Source: Clostridium sp. D33t1_170424_F3
GTDB lineage: Bacteria > Bacillota > Clostridia > Oscillospirales > Acutalibacteraceae
Reading direction: 5' to 3'
Assembly (NCBI RefSeq): GCF_015667585.1
Contig: NZ_JADPEG010000022.1
Span: 1 to 38,696, forward strand
DNA length: 38,696 nt
Both the position numbers and the translations under genes were made by a program. Below the pieces are notes generated by a model that was not told where the DNA came from, did no database searches, and saw only the letters and a program-made list of their open reading frames with translations. Shown here piece by piece: positions 21,434 to 30,385 of this stretch (positions within the stretch are counted from its first letter, which is position 1; every line of letters starts with the position of its first letter).

Positions 21434-22855
21434 ATGCAGCAAACACAAACGGAGCCCCGGCGGAATCCGCTGGGTTACCGGCCGGTAGGCAAACTGCTGC
21501 GGCAGTTTGCGCTGCCGTCGGTTATTTCCATGCTGGTCAACGCGTTGTATAATATCGTTGACCAGATTTTTATTGGCCAGGGCGTCGGCTATCTGGGGAA
21601 CGCGGCCACCACGGTCGCGTTCCCGATCGTAACGATCGTGCTTGCGATGGCGACGCTGCTGGGCGCCGGCGGCAGCTCCTATGCCGCGATCAAGCTGGGC
21701 GAGAAAAAGGAAGAGGAAGCGGAACAGACGCTGGGCAACATGTTCACGCTGCTGACGGGCGTCGGCCTGCTGATCACCGTACTGGGCCTGGTCTTCCTGG
21801 ACCCGGTCCTGAAGGTTTTCGGCGCGACGCCCGGCAATATGGATTACGCCAGGGACTACTCCGCCATTATCCTGCTGGGCGTGCCGTTCAACATGATCGG
21901 CATCGGCCTGTCGAATCTGGCGCGCACCGACGGCAGCCCGAAGTTCTCCATGTACAGCATGGTTGCGGGCGCGGTGCTGAACACGATTCTGGACCCAATC
22001 TATATCTTTGTGTTCGGCTGGGGCGTCAAGGGCGCGGCGATCGCCACCATCACTTCGCAGATCATTTCCGCCGGGATGCTGTTCTGGTATTTCCGCCGCA
22101 AAAGCACCATGCGGCTGCATCTGCGCGGCATGCGGCTGCGGGCCGTCATTTGCCTGAAGGCCTGCGCGCTGGGTGTGTCCAGCTGCATCACGCAGCTTGC
22201 CGCCACGCTGCTGCAGATCGTCATGAACAATTCGCTGGTATTCTACGGCGACCTGACCTCCGTCACGGGCGACGTCGCGCTGAGTGCGATGGGGATTGTT
22301 TTGAAGGTCAGCATGATCCTGCTTTCGGTCTGTATCGGCATCGGCATCGGCGCGCAGCCGATCCTGGGGTTCAACCGGGGCGCGGAACAGCCGGAGCGCA
22401 TTAAAAAGACGTACCTGCTGTCCGTCGGGATGGCCACGGCGGTCTCTGTGGCCGGCTGGCTGCTCTGCCTGCTGATTCCGGACGTCATCCTGAAGCTGTT
22501 CGGTTCAGCGGACGCGAACTTTACGGACTTCGCGGTGAAATGTATGCGCATTTACCTGCTGGGCATCTTCAGCGCGGGCTTCCAGGTGGTGTCCACCAAC
22601 TATTTCCAGGCGACGGGACAGCCGCTCAAGGCGTCGGTGCTGTCTTTGATGCGCCAGGTGATCCTGCTGGTGCCGCTGATTTTGATCCTGCCGCTGTCCT
22701 TTGGGCTGGACGGCATCCTCTACGCCGGGCCGATCGCGGACGTTGCCTCCGCGGTTGTGGTTGCCTGCTTTGCGCTGCATGAGCTGCGCCGGCTGGACCG
22801 GTGGATCGGACGGCAGAAGGAATCCCTGCCACAGGCCGCGGGCGCGCAGGTCTGA
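21434..22855 (+). CDS. MATE-family multidrug exporter (MepA-like), copy 1
   Basis: This 473-residue integral membrane protein has about 12 transmembrane helices in two homologous halves. The opening RPVGKLLRQFALPSVISMLVNALYNIVDQIFIGQ is typical of the MepA/DinF type of MATE transporter, and each half has the conserved region GIGIGAQPILGFNRGA or GIGLSNLARTDGSP. The family exports cationic drugs in exchange for Na+ or H+. AGAGGGA lies ahead of the ATG. It is the second gene of the MarR operon and ends in a terminator, so it is separate from the following paralogue. Confidence 0.92.
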   Translation: MQQTQTEPRRNPLGYRPVGKLLRQFALPSVISMLVNALYNIVDQIFIGQGVGYLGNAATTVAFPIVTIVLAMATLLGAGGSSYAAIKLGEKKEEEAEQTLGNMFTLLTGVGLLITVLGLVFLDPVLKVFGATPGNMDYARDYSAIILLGVPFNMIGIGLSNLARTDGSPKFSMYSMVAGAVLNTILDPIYIFVFGWGVKGAAIATITSQIISAGMLFWYFRRKSTMRLHLRGMRLRAVICLKACALGVSSCITQLAATLLQIVMNNSLVFYGDLTSVTGDVALSAMGIVLKVSMILLSVCIGIGIGAQPILGFNRGAEQPERIKKTYLLSVGMATAVSVAGWLLCLLIPDVILKLFGSADANFTDFAVKCMRIYLLGIFSAGFQVVSTNYFQATGQPLKASVLSLMRQVILLVPLILILPLSFGLDGILYAGPIADVASAVVVACFALHELRRLDRWIGRQKESLPQAAGAQV

Positions 22856-22871
22856 ATAAAAGAACAGAGGA

Positions 22872-22896
22872 AAGGCCCCCGGTGAGGGGGCCTTTT
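22872..22896 (+). terminator. Terminator of the MarR-MATE operon
   Basis: The stem AAGGCCCCC (22872-22880) with GGGGGCCTT (22886-22894) has a 5-nt loop and continues into TT. Confidence 0.9.
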
Positions 22897-22919
22897 GTCG
22901 TCTTTCTGCGGAAACGGGC

Positions 22920-22948
22920 TTGTTCCCCTGTGCGCGATATGGTATATT
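22920..22948 (+). promoter_or_regulatory. Promoter of MATE copy 2
   Basis: TTGTTC (22920-22925), a 17-bp spacer and TATATT (22943-22948). It shows that the second exporter is transcribed independently of the MarR operon. Confidence 0.7.
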
Positions 22949-22976
22949 AAAAAGAACAGGAAATCAATATGGAAAT

Positions 22977-23024
22977 AACAGGAACCGGACCTGCCGGAAT
23001 GACAGCGCAGGCCCGGCTCCTGTT
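22977..23024 (+). repeat. 18-bp inverted repeat in the MATE 2 leader
   Basis: AACAGGAACCGGACCTGC (22977-22994) faces GCAGGCCCGGCTCCTGTT (23007-23024) across 12 nt. In plus-strand RNA it has two A-C mismatches. In minus-strand RNA these become G-U pairs, so the arm pairs fully there. It ends 28 bp before the start codon of MATE 2. Confidence 0.6.
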
Positions 23025-23052
23025 GTCATATAAGGGAGAAAGAGGGGCGTTC

Positions 23053-24474
23053 ATGGAGCAAATAAAGCAGACCGCGCCGAACCCCATGGGGACGGAGCCT
23101 GTGGGAAGGCTGCTGCTGCGGTTTGCGCTGCCGTCGGTGGTGTGCATGCTGGTCAACGCGCTGTACAATCTGGTGGACCAGGTGTTCATCGGACAGGGTG
23201 TGGGATATTTGGGCAACGCGGCGGCGGCGGTGACCTCGCCGGTGGTCACGGTGATCCTGTCGCTCGCCAACCTGATTGGCGCGGGCGTCGGCGCGTATAC
23301 GGCGATTAAATTGGGCGAGGGGAAAACAGAGAACGGCCAGCGCGCGCTGGGGAACCTGTTTACCCTGCAGGGGGGCGCGGGCCTGCTGGTCTGTGCGCTG
23401 GGGCTGCTGTTTTTGGAGCCGGTGCTGCGGGCGTTCGGCGCCACGCCGGACAACCTGGCCCTGACCGCGCAGTATGCGGCGATTATCCTGCTGGGCGCGC
23501 CGTTCCATATGCTCAGCATCGGCCTGTCCAATCTGGTGCGCGTGGACGGCAGTCCGCGCTTCGCCATGGGGAGCATGATGGCGGGCGCGCTGCTGAACAT
23601 AGCGCTGGACCCGCTGTTCATCTTTACGTTTGGCTGGGGCGTGCGGGGCGCGGCGGCGGCGACGGTTCTGGCGCAGGCGCTCTCCGTGGCGGCGATGACC
23701 TGGTACTTTCTGCGCCGGGGGAAGACCCTGCGCCTTTGCCGGGAAAATCTGCGGCTCAACCTCGCGGTCTGCCGGGAGGCCATTCCGCTGGGGATTTCCA
23801 GTTGTATTACACAGGTGTCCGCCGTTGTGCTGCAGACGGTGATGAACCATTCGCTGGTGTACTATGGGGATCGCAGCGGCGTGGGCGGAGACATTGCGCT
23901 GAGCGCCATGGGCATTGTCCTGAAAACCAGCTCGCTGCTGCTTTCCGTCTGTATCGGCGTGATGATCGGCGCGCAGCCGATCCTGGGCTTTAACCGTGGG
24001 GCGGGCCGTCCGGACCGCGTGCGCAAGACATACCTGTACGCTGCCGGGATCGCCACCGCGTTCTGCGCTGCCGGCTGGCTGGCGGTACTGCTGTTCCCAC
24101 GCGCGGTGCTGGGTCTGTTCGGCATCGGCGATCCACGGTTTATGGCATTCGGTGTGCGGTGTATGCGCGTCTATCTGGCGTGCTTCTTCGGAGCGGGCTT
24201 TCAGGTGGTGTCCACCAACTATTTCCAGTCCACAGGCCAGCCCCTGCGTGCTTCGCTGCTGAGCATGCTGCGGCAGGTGATCCTGTTGATCCCGCTGCTG
24301 CTGGTCCTGCCGCCGTTTCTGGGTCTGGACGGCGTTCTGATGGCGGGTCCGCTCTCGGACCTTGGCTCTGATCTGGTGGTCGGCGGGTTCATGGTGCTGG
24401 AGCTGCGCCGCCTGGGCCGGGATGTTCGGCGCTGGCGGGAGACCAACCCCGCCGCACAGACGCTGGGCTCTTGA
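23053..24474 (+). CDS. MATE-family multidrug exporter, copy 2
   Basis: The product is 473 residues, the same length as the preceding MATE protein and clearly paralogous along its whole length (EPVGRLLLRFALPSVVCMLVNALYNLVDQVFIGQ; VMIGAQPILGFNRGA; FQVVSTNYFQSTGQPL). About 12 transmembrane helices are predicted. The frame is open 28 codons further upstream, but that part covers a leader inverted repeat, whereas AGAGGGG is correctly spaced before the ATG at 23053. It probably exports cationic compounds. It arose by tandem duplication, but sequence divergence shows the event is not recent. Confidence 0.92.
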   Translation: MEQIKQTAPNPMGTEPVGRLLLRFALPSVVCMLVNALYNLVDQVFIGQGVGYLGNAAAAVTSPVVTVILSLANLIGAGVGAYTAIKLGEGKTENGQRALGNLFTLQGGAGLLVCALGLLFLEPVLRAFGATPDNLALTAQYAAIILLGAPFHMLSIGLSNLVRVDGSPRFAMGSMMAGALLNIALDPLFIFTFGWGVRGAAAATVLAQALSVAAMTWYFLRRGKTLRLCRENLRLNLAVCREAIPLGISSCITQVSAVVLQTVMNHSLVYYGDRSGVGGDIALSAMGIVLKTSSLLLSVCIGVMIGAQPILGFNRGAGRPDRVRKTYLYAAGIATAFCAAGWLAVLLFPRAVLGLFGIGDPRFMAFGVRCMRVYLACFFGAGFQVVSTNYFQSTGQPLRASLLSMLRQVILLIPLLLVLPPFLGLDGVLMAGPLSDLGSDLVVGGFMVLELRRLGRDVRRWRETNPAAQTLGS

Positions 24475-24495
24475 CTCGGATAGAATCTTTTTACG

Positions 24496-24530
24496 AATTC
24501 CTCCGCCGAATCATGGCGGGGGAATTTTTT
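24496..24530 (+). terminator. Terminator of MATE copy 2
   Basis: AATTCCTCCGCC (24496-24507) pairs with GGCGGGGGAATT (24515-24526; one G-U) and is followed by a T-run. Confidence 0.85.
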
Positions 24531-24687
24531 GCGTGCGTTTGATTTGGTCAAGTTTGAACAATTTCTGGTTAGAAAAAAGAAAAGAACACGAACACTTACT
24601 CATTCTTTTGGAGAAATACAACAAATAATAGAATTTATGTTTGGTAATTATTTCTGGGAAAATAAGTGGAAATATCTGACAAAATAA

Positions 24688-24696
24688 TGCTATAAT
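24688..24696 (+). promoter_or_regulatory. Extended -10 promoter of T2
   Basis: TGCTATAAT (24688-24696) is a perfect -10 box with the extended TGn element. There is no good -35 hexamer at the expected distance, which is common for extended -10 promoters. The phased CCA pattern seen before T3-T5 is absent. The rest of 24531-24788 is AT-rich and non-coding. Confidence 0.6.
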
Positions 24697-24788
24697 TAGC
24701 ATAACAGACTGGGGACAGCCCCTGGTTCTCCGGTCTTGCGCGGCAAAATATCGGAATGGTGTAGTGACAAAAGAATGGAGGAAACAAC

Positions 24789-27668
24789 ATGAAGACAAAG
24801 AAGAACAGAATTGTCCTTTCGGGCATTTCTGTGCTGCTGGTGCTCAGCCTCCTTGTCGGCGGAACCATGGCGTGGTTCACCGATACGGAGAAGGTCAACG
24901 CGAATTTCTCGGCGGGTGTGCTGGACATTGAGGTAAATCCGGACGAGCCGGCCGGGGCTTCGCTGGAGTTTGAAAATCTGCGCCCGCTGACGGTAACACA
25001 GTTTGACGATGAACTGGTACAGGCGGACCTTTCCAACGCGAATCAGGAGGGGTTCGATCCGGTACCTGTCTATTTCCAGCCGGTCGAAGTCAGCAATAAA
25101 GGCACGCTGCCGGTCTATATCCAGATTTCGGCGGAATCCATATTTGGCAAAGACGGCTTTACCTGCCCGAAGGGCGGCGAAAAAGACATTAAGTTGTCGG
25201 AAGACAAACTTACCGTGAACTGGGATGGCAAAACCCGTGTGGCCTGCACCAACGGTCTGGAGGACAAGCTGAAGATCTTCGTCTATGCGAAAGACAGCTC
25301 CGGCAAGTGGGTGCGCCAGGAGGGCGTCAACCTGAACAAAGCTTCTTTGGAAACAGGGGAAGAAGCGGCGTTCACACCCGGCAAGCAGCAATTCCTTGGA
25401 GCAAATGAGTCTGTTACATACGTCATCGGCGGTTATCTGCCGGAGGACGCGGAGAATGAATACCAGGGCAAGCATTTCCACGGCAATGTTGTGGTCAATG
25501 CGTACCAGACGGACGACGGCGCGGGCATCAATCCGCCGGACGAGCCGGATACCGTCCGCAACACGATCAACATCAACTTTAAAGAAAAAGAAGAGATCAT
25601 CGACAGAGATACCTATACCTTTACAGCCAATGTAACAGACAGCGAATATGTGCTGCGCCCGGAAGACCTGGCGGACATTACCCCGGCAGGCTACAAGATT
25701 ACGGGGCTGGAAGAAATCCGCACCCGTGCGGCAACCGGTTTACAGATGGTCATTCCGCTGGAAAACGGCAAGGTAGTCAACGATTCCTACAAGACCATCA
25801 CCGCAATCGTGGAAAAAACCGAAGAGGCGACCTATACCTATACCATCCAGCACATGATCAACAACACAGAGACGGTTCTGGAGGAGACCACCGGAACCGC
25901 GCCGGCCGGCGAGCTGGTCTATACCACATCCAACATTGAGAAGGACGGCAAGACCTATGCGCCTGTGCAGGAAGCCTATACCTATATGGTTTCCGACGCG
26001 CCCGAAAAGAACGTCTTCCAGGCGTACTATGAGGAAGTCAAAAATCCGGTGGACGTCTCCATCAAAATCGAGTACCGGGTGAAGGGCGAAGCCTCCGCTG
26101 TAAAGAGCCATGCCTATCCGGCGACAATGGAAGACGGCCAGACGCTGACGCTGAGCACCGCGACGGATGAAGTGAAGAACAACATCCCGACCAGCAAAAA
26201 CTATGTGTTTGACGGCGAGCCGCAGGAGCAGACCGTAACCTATCCCGGCAGCTTTACCGGAACCACAATAGCAAATGAACCGCAGGCAACCGTTGTCTTC
26301 TATATAAAGGAAGATAAAGCGGTTGAGGGCGTAGAGGTTACAGTTGACCGTTTCATTATTAAGGGGACAGGGACAGATATTGCAAATCCCGGCCCGGTTA
26401 TTATTACACAGGAATTAGCGGATGAAGTACAGGCAGCGAACGGAAGTAAGGTTTTTGAGCCGTTAAACAGCAGCCGTATTACATTGCCAAGCCTGGATGG
26501 AACGGGATATGCATATATTGACCTTGACAAGCAGAAACTGGTTTTGATATGGGAAAATGGAGCAGTCAAAGCGTTAAGTGGTATAGCTGTGCAGGCATCA
26601 ACGGCATCATATACAAACATTTCCCGTATGGCTGCTCCGGTAAGATCATTGATGACTGCTTCGCTGAATGTTATGAACACAGCTAAAGCAGCTGCGGTAG
26701 AAGAGTATTATATTTATTCGCAGGAGGATCTCGCCGCGATTGATAGTCACCTTGCTGCGGATGTCTATTTACTTATAGATGTTCCTCTAACTGGCAACTG
26801 GGTGCCTCCCGGGTGGACGACTGGCACAGCGGACAAGCCGTTCACCGGCAATTTTTATGGGGAAAACAACACCATCAGCAATCTGAAAGTATCCGGCGGC
26901 AGCGCGGACGCGGGCGCAGGTTTGTTTGCTTACAATAAGGGCACGATTCAGGACCTGAATCTCACCAATGTAAACGTTGTCGCGGGCGCCATCGTGGGTT
27001 CCGTCGCGGCGCAGAACGCGGGCACGATCCGCAACTGCCATGTGGACGGTTTTGTAAAAGCCTCCACACATGCAGCGACCACATTGGGCGACGCTTCCTT
27101 TGCAGGCGGTATCACCGGTGCAAACTCCGGCGTGGTTGACCGTTGCAGCGCGGACGTCAAAGTGGTTGGACTCTCCGCGGTCGGCGGCTTGGTGGGCTAC
27201 AACACCAACGGCGGCAGCATTTCCGAATGCTGGACGAAGGGTTCTGTCAATGAGGATTACTATGGCAATCCGAATGTCAATATGATTCAGATTGGCGGCC
27301 TTGTAGGTGCAAATACCAGCGGCGCAACCATTAACAACTGCTGGAGCGCGCCGACAAAGATCGTCGGTTATCAGAACGTCGGCGGTTTTGTTGGATACAA
27401 TAAGGCGACGGTAAAGAATTCCTATGTGACCGATGCGGCAATCAGCTATTACACCACACCGGTTCATGAGTGCGTTGGTTCCATCTATACGCCGACGTCT
27501 GTCGTAACCAATACCTATTATGTATCGGAAGATCCGACCTATATGGCTGCAAAGGGTACGGCAATTAAGGATGCGGACCTGAAAGCGGCGACCGCCCTTA
27601 CCGGGTTTGACGCAAGTGTTTGGGCGTTCCCGGCAGGCGTTTATCCGGTTTTGAAAAACAACCCGTGA
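24789..27668 (+). CDS. T2: SipW-dependent TasA-like protein with GLUG beta-helix
   Basis: The product is 959 residues. The SipW-type signal reads GGTMAWFTDTEKVNANFSAGVLDI, followed by a TasA/camelysin-like domain to about residue 240 (LEFENLRPLTVTQFDDEL; FQPVEVSNKGTLPVYIQIS; QGKHFHGNVVVNAYQTDDG). Beta modules follow, including a segment shared with T3 (about 235-345) and a MucBP-like repeat (about 345-420). A compositionally odd module occupies about 511-665. Residues about 665-959 form a GLUG-type beta-helix (FTGNFYGENNTISNLKVSG; VGGLVGYNTNGGSISECW; IGGLVGANTSGATINNCW). It is secreted and probably a surface or matrix fibre subunit. A GGAGG sequence 7 bases upstream supports the start. Confidence 0.87.
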   Translation: MKTKKNRIVLSGISVLLVLSLLVGGTMAWFTDTEKVNANFSAGVLDIEVNPDEPAGASLEFENLRPLTVTQFDDELVQADLSNANQEGFDPVPVYFQPVEVSNKGTLPVYIQISAESIFGKDGFTCPKGGEKDIKLSEDKLTVNWDGKTRVACTNGLEDKLKIFVYAKDSSGKWVRQEGVNLNKASLETGEEAAFTPGKQQFLGANESVTYVIGGYLPEDAENEYQGKHFHGNVVVNAYQTDDGAGINPPDEPDTVRNTININFKEKEEIIDRDTYTFTANVTDSEYVLRPEDLADITPAGYKITGLEEIRTRAATGLQMVIPLENGKVVNDSYKTITAIVEKTEEATYTYTIQHMINNTETVLEETTGTAPAGELVYTTSNIEKDGKTYAPVQEAYTYMVSDAPEKNVFQAYYEEVKNPVDVSIKIEYRVKGEASAVKSHAYPATMEDGQTLTLSTATDEVKNNIPTSKNYVFDGEPQEQTVTYPGSFTGTTIANEPQATVVFYIKEDKAVEGVEVTVDRFIIKGTGTDIANPGPVIITQELADEVQAANGSKVFEPLNSSRITLPSLDGTGYAYIDLDKQKLVLIWENGAVKALSGIAVQASTASYTNISRMAAPVRSLMTASLNVMNTAKAAAVEEYYIYSQEDLAAIDSHLAADVYLLIDVPLTGNWVPPGWTTGTADKPFTGNFYGENNTISNLKVSGGSADAGAGLFAYNKGTIQDLNLTNVNVVAGAIVGSVAAQNAGTIRNCHVDGFVKASTHAATTLGDASFAGGITGANSGVVDRCSADVKVVGLSAVGGLVGYNTNGGSISECWTKGSVNEDYYGNPNVNMIQIGGLVGANTSGATINNCWSAPTKIVGYQNVGGFVGYNKATVKNSYVTDAAISYYTTPVHECVGSIYTPTSVVTNTYYVSEDPTYMAAKGTAIKDADLKAATALTGFDASVWAFPAGVYPVLKNNP
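25491..25815 (+). repeat. Block nearly identical to part of T3 (copy A)
   Basis: This 325-bp coding block matches 28682-29006 without gaps. It is mostly identical even at silent positions, for instance over CGCACCCGTGCGGCAACCGG. The flanks are far more diverged. Confidence 0.85.
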
Positions 27669-27711
27669 TTACAAGTTTTAACACAACTACATAACAACCA
27701 ATCCTAAAACG

Positions 27712-27768
27712 AAGCCGCCGCGCAGCGCGGGCCTGTAATCCAGCAGGCCGTGTGCTGCGCGGCGGCTT
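27712..27768 (+). terminator. Terminator of T2
   Basis: A 15-bp perfect outer stem, AAGCCGCCGCGCAGC (27712-27726) with GCTGCGCGGCGGCTT (27754-27768), encloses an inner GCCTG/CAGGC stem. The T-run is short. Confidence 0.75.
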
Positions 27769-27806
27769 GCGTTTGTCCGGAAAGAAAACGATCGGACGAA
27801 ATCCCG

Positions 27807-27864
27807 CCAGAAAGAGGCCAGTTCCGGCCATATAATTGAAAATAGACAATATTGATGGTAGAGT
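27807..27864 (+). promoter_or_regulatory. T3 promoter with three phased CCA half-sites
   Basis: The -35 is TTGAAA (27836-27841) and the -10 candidate is TAGAGT (27859-27864), spacer 17 bp. CCA trinucleotides start at 27807, 27818 and 27828, which is -29, -18 and -8 from the -35 box. These are exactly the offsets seen before T4 and T5. The fourth site at -39 is missing. The -10 is weak, which suits an activator-dependent promoter. Confidence 0.5.
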
Positions 27865-27958
27865 TTTACAAAGAATATCCCATTACAAGACTGCGGGATG
27901 GACAGAAATACCGGATTCCCCCGGCAGAGGAACCGGAAACGTTTAAGGAGGAATGGTT

Positions 27959-30322
27959 GTGAAAACGAAAAAAAGCAGAATTGCCCTGTCGGCGCTTTCC
28001 CTTGTGCTGGTGCTCGCCCTGTTGGCGGGAGGGACCATGGCATGGTTCACTGACACGGAGAAGGTCAACGCAAACTTTGCGGCGGGTGTACTGGATATCA
28101 ATGTAAATCCATCCAAACCGGCTGAGGCCCCGTTGGAGTTTACCAATCTGCGCCCGCTGACGGTTGCGCAGTTTGACGCGGAGCTGGTGCAGGAGGATTT
28201 ATCCAACAAAAACACGGAAGGCTTTGATCCAACCCCGGTGTATTTCCAGCCGGTGACCATTACCAACGACGGCACGCTGCCAGTTTATATTCAGATTACG
28301 GCGGAGTCGCTCTTTGAAAAGCCGGACTTTGCCTGCCCCGCGGGCGGCGAAGAGAATATTACCCTGAAGAACGACAATATGACTGTCAATTGGGACAAAG
28401 AAGGAGAGCGGGCGGCTTGCACCAACGGCTTGGCGGACAAGCTCAAAATCTTCGTTTACGCAAAGAACGGCTCTGGCAATTGGGTGCGTCAGGATGGCGT
28501 CAACCTGAATGAAGCGACTCTGGAAACCGGGGAAAACGGGGAGAAGCTGGAAAAGGCGGCATTTACGCCCAGCAAGGAAAATTACATTGCGGCGAATGGT
28601 TCCGTTACCTATGTGATCGGCGGTTATCTGCCGGAGAATACGGATAATCAGTACCAGGGTAAGCATTATCACGGGAACGTCGTGGTCAATGCGTACCAGA
28701 CGGACGACGGCGCGGGCATCAATCCTCCGGACGAGCCGGATACCGTCCGCAACACGATCAACGTTGACTTTAAAGAAAAAGAAGAAATCATCGGCAGAGA
28801 TACCTATACCTTTACGGCCAAAGTGAATGAAGATGAATATGTGCTGCGCCCGGAAGACCTGGCGGGCATCACCCCGGCAGGCTACAAAGTTACGGGGCTG
28901 GAAGAAATCCGCACCCGTGCGGCAACCGGTTTGCAGATGGTCATTCCGCTGGAAAACGGCAAGGTAGTCAATGATTCCTACAAGGCCATCACCGCAATCG
29001 TGGAGAAGCGTGATACGCCCGTGACAAACCAGATGAAAGTAAAGTTCCGGAATACGGCGGACGGCGGGCTTTTGGCGGAGGAACGGGATGTGACGCTCAG
29101 CGGCCTTGGCGTCTTTACCATCACGACCGCCGGAAGCGGGAGCGATACCGTTAAGGTGGTTGCCGTCCCGGAGGGCTATGTATATGACCCGTCGGTGCAG
29201 AGCGAAGTGGTAACCGTGACGGAGGACGGCCCGGGAAGCGATTCTGTGATATTTACCGTAAAAGCCGAGCGGGACGATCCGCCGGATCCGAGTGAAGCCT
29301 TCACCGTTAAGGCAAAATTTGTCCTCCACGAGGAGAACGATGTGACGGTGGAAACCCGTGATATTCCGCTGACAGGCGCGGACTTTATGGGCGGTACACA
29401 GGTGTCGCTGGCGGCTGCGTCAGCGGTGACCAGCGATGCGTTGCCCAAAGTGGCGGTGAATGCGCCGAACGGATGTGTGTTTGACCCCGCCGCACAGAGC
29501 AGTATCCTGACCTACGCGGCGGCGGATCAGACGGTCTCTCCTTCGGAAGTGACGTTTACCGTCGACCTCGATAACCCGGCGGACTGCCCGTACCCGCATG
29601 TCCTTCGCACACAGTCGGACCTGGACCAGGTGCGGAACCATATGGGGCATACCTTTGTTGTGGCAAACGACCTTTCGCTGAGCGGAAACTGGACGCCCCT
29701 GGGCGGAAGCAATACCTACCAGAAACGCGCGGACGCGAATCCATCCGCAGCGTTCACCGGCAATTTCTATGGCGGCGGGCACACGATTTCCAACGTAAAG
29801 GTGGTCCGTTCAAACGGCCGGACCTACTATTGGGGCATGGACAGCTTAATGAAAACCTGGTATCCCGGTTTTAATGGAGGCAGCGACGAGCTGTATTACA
29901 ACCGCGGCCTGTTTGCCCGGAACAATGGAAAAATCAGCGGCGTGAAGCTGGCGAATGCAAGCGTGCAGGCCAGTGCGCTCGCGGGCGCGTTGGCGGGCCA
30001 GAACGGCGCGGGCGGCGTCATTGAAAACTGTCAGGTTACCGGCGGCAGCGTTTCGGTCGATTTTATGGCGTGTGTGAACAATTCCCTGGCGACGACAATG
30101 CCCTACAGCGGGAACTACACCCAATACGGAGCGCTTGCGGGCGGTCTGACAGGCGCGAACGCGGGCGTCATCACCGGCAGCAGCGCCGCTGTGACAGTAA
30201 CCACTTCGGCGCCCAGCCAGGTTTGGGTTGGGGTCTTTGGAGAGCTGTTTCCGTCCTCCATCGACAATATCAGAAAGAACACCGGCGAGATTGCCGGATT
30301 AAATACCGGTACCATCCGGTAA
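27959..30322 (+). CDS. T3: SipW-dependent TasA-like protein with short beta-helix
   Basis: The product is 787 residues and the closest relative of T2. It has the SipW-type signal (AGGTMAWFTDTEKVNANFAAGVLDI) and a TasA-like domain to about residue 240. The block shared with T2 covers about 242-350, followed by two beta repeats of about 80-90 residues each (VKFRNTADGGLLAEERDVTL and VKAKFVLHEENDVTVETRDI). A beta-helix from about 540 has GLUG-like turns (AFTGNFYGGGHTISNVKVV; LAGALAGQNGAGGVIENCQV). GTG at 27959 is chosen over ATG at 27953 because AGGAGGA directly abuts that ATG and is correctly spaced for the GTG; this also restores the MKTKK start of T2. Confidence 0.85.
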   Translation: MKTKKSRIALSALSLVLVLALLAGGTMAWFTDTEKVNANFAAGVLDINVNPSKPAEAPLEFTNLRPLTVAQFDAELVQEDLSNKNTEGFDPTPVYFQPVTITNDGTLPVYIQITAESLFEKPDFACPAGGEENITLKNDNMTVNWDKEGERAACTNGLADKLKIFVYAKNGSGNWVRQDGVNLNEATLETGENGEKLEKAAFTPSKENYIAANGSVTYVIGGYLPENTDNQYQGKHYHGNVVVNAYQTDDGAGINPPDEPDTVRNTINVDFKEKEEIIGRDTYTFTAKVNEDEYVLRPEDLAGITPAGYKVTGLEEIRTRAATGLQMVIPLENGKVVNDSYKAITAIVEKRDTPVTNQMKVKFRNTADGGLLAEERDVTLSGLGVFTITTAGSGSDTVKVVAVPEGYVYDPSVQSEVVTVTEDGPGSDSVIFTVKAERDDPPDPSEAFTVKAKFVLHEENDVTVETRDIPLTGADFMGGTQVSLAAASAVTSDALPKVAVNAPNGCVFDPAAQSSILTYAAADQTVSPSEVTFTVDLDNPADCPYPHVLRTQSDLDQVRNHMGHTFVVANDLSLSGNWTPLGGSNTYQKRADANPSAAFTGNFYGGGHTISNVKVVRSNGRTYYWGMDSLMKTWYPGFNGGSDELYYNRGLFARNNGKISGVKLANASVQASALAGALAGQNGAGGVIENCQVTGGSVSVDFMACVNNSLATTMPYSGNYTQYGALAGGLTGANAGVITGSSAAVTVTTSAPSQVWVGVFGELFPSSIDNIRKNTGEIAGLNTGTIR
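28682..29006 (+). repeat. Block nearly identical to part of T2 (copy B)
   Basis: This is the partner of 25491-25815, the same length with no gaps. High identity at silent sites suggests recent gene conversion or duplication confined to this block. Confidence 0.85.
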
Positions 30323-30336
30323 ATACAGCACAAAAA

Positions 30337-30370
30337 GCCGCCGCAGCATGGATCAGCTGCGGCGGCCTTT
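30337..30370. terminator. Bidirectional terminator between T3 and sleB
   Basis: GCCGCCGCAGC (30337-30347) pairs with GCTGCGGCGGC (30356-30366), flanked by AAAAA on the left and CTTTT on the right. It serves both convergent genes. Confidence 0.92.
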
Positions 30371-30385
30371 TGCCGTGCGTAGAAA

